Assembly (NCBI GenBank): GCA_900552125.1 | Contig: URYK01000077.1 | Span: forward strand, 1-8,344 | Reading direction: 5' to 3' | Source of the DNA: an uncultured Solobacterium sp. | Lineage (GTDB): Bacteria > Bacillota_I > Bacilli_A > Erysipelotrichales > Erysipelotrichaceae | Length of the DNA stretch: 8,344 nt | In this document: piece by piece, positions 5,509 to 8,344 of the stretch | How positions within the stretch are numbered: position 1 is the first letter of the stretch | How the letters are laid out: every line of letters begins with the position of its first letter | The notes under the pieces: generated by a model | What the model was told of the DNA's origin: nothing | The model's database searches: none | Seen by the model: the letters and a program-made list of their open reading frames with translations, nothing else | Translations under genes and position numbers: made by a program

Positions 5509-6477
5509 ATGGCAGATAAGAAACAACTGCATGAATTTGCATTGAAGTGGTCTGAAAAATTTAAAGATTCAAATATCCGTTATGAAGAACTAGTAGGGCA
5601 TTGGTTTGCGGATGATTGTGCTAGGCTAGGATTTGAAATGGATAGTGGAAAAACTTTTTCTGAAGTATATGGAGAAGCATTTACGAATTATGAAGCTTTA
5701 CAAAAAGTCATAGATGATATAACAGATATTTATTTACTTGGTTCTGCAATTTATTCAAGATGGAGATATTTTAATCATTGGGAATATGATCCATCTGATA
5801 TATTGAAAACAGAGAATCGTCAATGGTTTCTAATGGTATTACATAGCATAGCACAACTTTCCGAAGAAAATCCATTTGGGTTTCAAGGAACCTTAAAGAA
5901 ATTATATTTAATATCCAATAATATGTGTTATGGACCTATGCCAGATTCAAATGATGAAATTGAACAGCATCTTACGGTTCTTAGTGATGGACATATTTGT
6001 TTAGAATATTATCAATATGTACAAGATTCATTTTTAAAGAGAATTAATGTCAAACAGAATGTAAAAGAAAGGAAAAAAATAGAACAATTGTTTGTGGTAA
6101 TTGCTAGTTGTTTTGAATATGGATATGATGAACCACTTGTGAAAGATGTGGGTTCTTGGAGTTTAGAACTGACCAATACAGAGGGTAAAGTATATACGTA
6201 TGAAGGTCCAATGTGTGAGAAACTGATGTATGCGGAACTGGATCTATCGAATCTTATAAGGAACACTATCGGTATAGCGGATGCATTTGCCTTTGATGGA
6301 AATGAGAAAGATGTAATAAATAAAATAACGATTGATTATTGTAGATTAACAAATAGAATTACAGAGCAGTTAGTAATTGATAGAGAAACGGGAAGTCTTG
6401 AACATAGGAAACATATAGGAACAAATGGTACAATTACTCATACATATGAAATAGAAAGGAATAGAAGGTTTACTTGA
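5509..6477 (+). CDS. Conserved hypothetical protein, N-terminal two thirds (frameshifted)
   Basis: The frame gives 322 residues from the ATG at 5509, preceded by AGAAGGTG at 5494-5501; the GTG at 5476 would add 11 lysine/arginine-rich residues that lack support. Residues 1-120 are a helical domain (HWFADDCARLGFEMDSGKTF, IDDITDIYLLGSAIYSRWRYFNHW). Residues 124-235 look like a beta-rich domain (IEQHLTVLSDGHICLEYY; GSWSLELTNTEGKVYTYEG). Next comes ELDLSNLIRNTIGIADAFAFDGN (243-265), then a strand region with EQLVIDRETGSLEHRKHIG. The domain order matches uncharacterised proteins of about 480 residues that I recall from gut Clostridia. Their function is unknown to me and no catalytic motif stands out. 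After E316 the frame leaves the expected sequence for six residues and stops. The continuation is in the next frame from 6458, so this is the front part of one gene. Confidence 0.75.
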   Translation: MADKKQLHEFALKWSEKFKDSNIRYEELVGHWFADDCARLGFEMDSGKTFSEVYGEAFTNYEALQKVIDDITDIYLLGSAIYSRWRYFNHWEYDPSDILKTENRQWFLMVLHSIAQLSEENPFGFQGTLKKLYLISNNMCYGPMPDSNDEIEQHLTVLSDGHICLEYYQYVQDSFLKRINVKQNVKERKKIEQLFVVIASCFEYGYDEPLVKDVGSWSLELTNTEGKVYTYEGPMCEKLMYAELDLSNLIRNTIGIADAFAFDGNEKDVINKITIDYCRLTNRITEQLVIDRETGSLEHRKHIGTNGTITHTYEIERNRRFT

Positions 6478-6952
6478 TTATTTTAATACAAAGGATTTGT
6501 TTTCAAAAATAGGTACTCCTGAGGAAGCAAAGGATTATAAGATTACCGTATTATATGAAAAAAGGCCACAAAGAATTATAGAAGGAAGTTTCGATAAAGA
6601 GGGTTTACCTAATGATTTTGAAAAATTTATAGAAATTGTTCGCGAATTCATGCTTTTTTTTGGACTAGGAGAGATATTTAATCCATCAATTTATAATAGA
6701 AAAAGAAAAGGAAAAGGAGATTATATCTTTTGTAGTGTTGTATTTGATGCAGGGTATAAGAGTTATTATTACTTAACAGAGGATGATACCATTCAAATAG
6801 GTGATTATGTGGTTGTTCCAGCTGGGAAGATGAATCGAGAAGAAATTGTAAAAGTAGTAGATATTGAATATTTTAATGAAGAAGAAGCTCCTATACCGAT
6901 TGATAAAGTAAAATGGATCATTCGTAAATGCACGTTAGATGATTTCGATTAG
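6458..6952 (+). CDS. Conserved hypothetical protein, C-terminal third (frameshifted continuation)
   Basis: This frame continues the upstream gene if one base near 6457 is skipped, reading GIEGLLDYFNTKDLFSKIG directly after the YEIE of the front part. The first in-frame start that a caller could use is the TTG at 6497, but it has no ribosome binding site and would discard matching residues. The domain contains DYKITVLYEKRPQRIIEGSFDKEGLPNDF, then EFMLFFGLGEIFNPSIY, then a small beta-barrel-like end: SYYYLTEDDTIQIGDYVVVPAGK followed by EIVKVVDIEYF and IDKVKWIIRKCT. The GDYVVVPAGK loop recalls nucleic-acid-binding barrels such as the PriA N-terminal domain, which is only an analogy. The combined product would be 480 residues. 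A single-base difference suggests a recent mutation, a sequencing error, or less likely programmed +1 frameshifting at the rare arginine codon AGG. Confidence 0.7.
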   Translation, partial: GIEGLLDYFNTKDLFSKIGTPEEAKDYKITVLYEKRPQRIIEGSFDKEGLPNDFEKFIEIVREFMLFFGLGEIFNPSIYNRKRKGKGDYIFCSVVFDAGYKSYYYLTEDDTIQIGDYVVVPAGKMNREEIVKVVDIEYFNEEEAPIPIDKVKWIIRKCTLDDFD

Positions 6953-6965
6953 TATACGATATTTG

Positions 6966-6987
6966 CACCCATTATGGGTGTTTTTCT
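6966..6987 (+). terminator. Rho-independent terminator of the frameshifted gene
   Basis: CACCC (6966-6970) and GGGTG (6976-6980) form a stem with loop ATTAT, followed by TTTTTCTATTT. It starts 14 bases after the stop at 6952 and separates this unit from the marR unit. Confidence 0.88.
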
Positions 6988-7003
6988 ATTTGCAGAATTA
7001 AAA

Positions 7004-7038
7004 TATTTGTTGACAAGTCAACAAATAAGATGTAATAT
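7004..7038 (+). promoter_or_regulatory. marR promoter with overlapping palindromic operator
   Basis: A -35 box TTGACA (7010-7015) and -10 box TAATAT (7033-7038) are 17 bases apart, the ideal spacing. Over the -35 lies a perfect palindrome: TATTTGTTGAC (7004-7014) and GTCAACAAATA (7017-7027) around AA. MarR dimers bind palindromes of about this size, and one covering the -35 would block RNA polymerase, so autorepression of the regulator and the dehydrogenase gene is the natural reading. Confidence 0.85.
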
Positions 7039-7056
7039 CTAAAATCGAGGTGTTTT

Positions 7057-7509
7057 ATGGATCGATTTGAAATGTTTCTATCTGCAATTAATCAGATTTA
7101 TCGTAGTATTCAGCAAATTAAAAGTGCTGAAATGCATGTGTTAGGTCTTAAGGGGTCTCATTTTATTTGTTTGTATTATTTAAACCAATATGAAGAAGGA
7201 CTCACTCATTCTGAAATTGCGCAAAAATGTTATTTAGATAAAGCTGCAATTTCTCGTATATTAAATCAACTTGAAGCATGTGACTGTATTAAAATGTTAA
7301 ATCATAAAGACAACCGTTCTTATCGCAAAAAAATAGTTTTAACTGAAAAAGGTCGTGGGATATGTAAAACAATCACAAAACAAATTAATCAAGTGATTGA
7401 AAAAGTAGAGTTGAGTGTAAGTGATGAAGAACGTGAAATCTTTTATCGTCATTTATTGGAAATTGCGGATAAGTTAAAAATAATTGTAAATCAAGGAGGA
7501 CTTGTATGA
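7057..7509 (+). CDS. MarR-family winged-helix transcriptional regulator
   Basis: At 150 residues it has the usual MarR length. The winged helix-turn-helix spans about 49-98: helix LTHSEIAQKCYL, recognition helix KAAISRILNQLEACDCI, and the wing NHKDNRSYRKKIVLTEKG. The flanking helices (1-30 and 100-145) form the dimer interface. These proteins repress nearby genes and let go when a small ligand or oxidant binds; the ligand is not evident. Cysteines at 38, 58, 75, 77 and 103 could allow redox sensing, which is speculation. GAGGTG at 7047-7052 precedes the ATG. Its stop overlaps the start of the dehydrogenase gene in the ATGA arrangement, so both are translated from one message under the palindromic operator at 7004-7027, and the dehydrogenase is its probable target. 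Confidence 0.92.
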   Translation: MDRFEMFLSAINQIYRSIQQIKSAEMHVLGLKGSHFICLYYLNQYEEGLTHSEIAQKCYLDKAAISRILNQLEACDCIKMLNHKDNRSYRKKIVLTEKGRGICKTITKQINQVIEKVELSVSDEEREIFYRHLLEIADKLKIIVNQGGLV

Positions 7510-8303
7510 ATTTATTTAAGAAAATATATTGTCGTTGTTATCAGACTGCTTTTCGTGCAGTATTACCAATTTTACCGTATCGTTCACCTAAGAAACTCTC
7601 TTCAATCAGTGAACTGATTCAACTGTTACAAGAAAAGCAAATGCAATCTATACTTTTGGTGACGGATGCATCACTAAGGTCACTTGAAATAACGAAGCCT
7701 TTAGAACAAGGTTGTAAGGAAAAAGGGATTCAATGTATCGTTTATGATCAAACAGTAGCGAATCCAACCACGGATAATGTAGAAGAAGCATTATCCCTTT
7801 ACCATGCACATGATTGCCAAGCTTTGATTGGTTTTGGTGGCGGATCATCTATTGATTGTGCCAAAGCTGTAGGTGCACGTATTACACAGCCAAAGAAAAC
7901 ATTGGGACAAATGAAAGGAATCTTAAAAATTCATCGAAGACTTCCTTTATTGATTGCCATTCCAACAACAGCTGGAACCGGTAGTGAAACAACATTGGCA
8001 TCAGTTATTACGGATGCGAGAACACGTGAAAAATATCCTATTAATGATTTCCCATTAATTCCGCATTATGCAATCTTAGATGCATCTCTTACTTGTTCAT
8101 TGCCACCGATGTTAACAGCTACAACAGGATTAGATGCTTTAACACATGCCATTGAAGCCTATATTGGTCGTTCAACAACAAAACAAACTCGAAAAGATAG
8201 TTTAGATGCTATTCAGCTTATTTTTGATAATTTAGAAGAAGCTGTTCATCATGGAGAAAATCTTGAAACACGTGAAAACATGCTGCTTGCCCAATGTCAT
8301 TAA
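7506..8303 (+). pseudogene. Iron-containing alcohol dehydrogenase, C-terminally truncated
   Basis: Group III iron alcohol dehydrogenases reduce aldehydes or oxidise alcohols with NAD(P)H and have about 380-390 residues; here the frame stops after 265. The N-terminal Rossmann-type domain is intact, with GGGSSIDCAKA (111-121) for dinucleotide binding and PTTAGTGSE (153-161). The catalytic domain begins with TGLDALTHAIEAY, whose D210 and H214 are two of the metal ligands. Relatives continue after NMLLA with a segment carrying two more histidine ligands; here the sequence becomes QCH and a stop, and no other frame in the remaining 41 bases restores the family pattern. So the break near 8294 looks like an insertion or rearrangement, not a simple frameshift. 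AGGAGG at 7495-7500 serves the ATG at 7506, which overlaps the marR stop. The product is probably inactive. Confidence 0.85.
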
Positions 8304-8344
8304 GTTAAAGTTGGCAAAAAAGTTAGTAGATACACAAAAGATAA
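8295..8344. mobile_element. Possible edge of an insertion interrupting the dehydrogenase gene
   Basis: From TGTCATTAAGTTAAAG onward the sequence no longer fits an alcohol dehydrogenase in any frame and becomes A-rich. This could be the left end of an inserted element or a recombination junction. Too little of it is in the window to name a family. Confidence 0.25.

Noticed and set aside
6012..6266. Minus-strand reading frame of 84 codons inside the 5509 gene
   Set aside because: Shadow of the sense frame, with no start signal and no family pattern.
7648..7848. Minus-strand reading frame of 66 codons inside the alcohol dehydrogenase gene
   Set aside because: Antisense to clear dehydrogenase motifs and without translation signals.
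1..8344. CRISPR array
   Set aside because: No regularly spaced direct repeats of 24-40 bases were found. The only direct repeats are the short motifs inside the RNA candidate.

Overview
The window is AT-rich DNA with short leaders, strong GAGG-type ribosome binding sites and TTGACA/TATAAT-type promoters, which points to a low-GC Bacillota. The gene content (RhuM, a two-helix membrane protein, a long conserved hypothetical, an iron alcohol dehydrogenase under MarR control) would suit a gut Clostridia/Erysipelotrichia lineage, but no marker gene fixes the taxon. Most of it is accessory DNA. Broken genes are frequent: a helicase tail, a toxin-antitoxin remnant, a frameshifted gene and a truncated dehydrogenase.

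Region 1 (1-1200): a short, more GC-rich scrap with a weak resemblance to an IS3-family transposase motif abuts the C-terminal third of a UvrD-like helicase (motifs V and VI only). About 460 bases without a gene follow. They end in a strong rho-independent terminator that could close a small RNA, then a promoter for the next gene. Region 2 (1208-2185): an intact rhuM-family gene.

Region 3 (about 2185-2790) is the most unusual part. It is roughly 600 bases with no credible protein but with at least ten back-to-back inverted repeats, a thrice-repeated hairpin loop and a duplicated 18-base motif. It reads as a large structured noncoding RNA, most likely transcribed from the minus strand and convergent with rhuM. 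Its predicted promoter sits in what is left of an antitoxin gene, and the adjacent RelE/ParE-like toxin carries a stop codon and loses similarity early.

Region 4 (3191-5072): two independent orphan genes, a membrane-anchored helical protein and a DUF5677-like helical protein, separated by a terminator-like stem. About 430 bases follow that hold hairpins and no supported gene.

Region 5 (5509-6987): one conserved hypothetical gene of about 480 codons, split by one extra base near 6457 and followed by a clear terminator. Region 6 (7004-8344): a MarR-family regulator with a perfect 11-bp palindromic operator over its own -35 box. It overlaps by 4 bases an iron-containing alcohol dehydrogenase gene whose similarity stops at about 8294, before two of its usual metal ligands, where unrelated sequence takes over.
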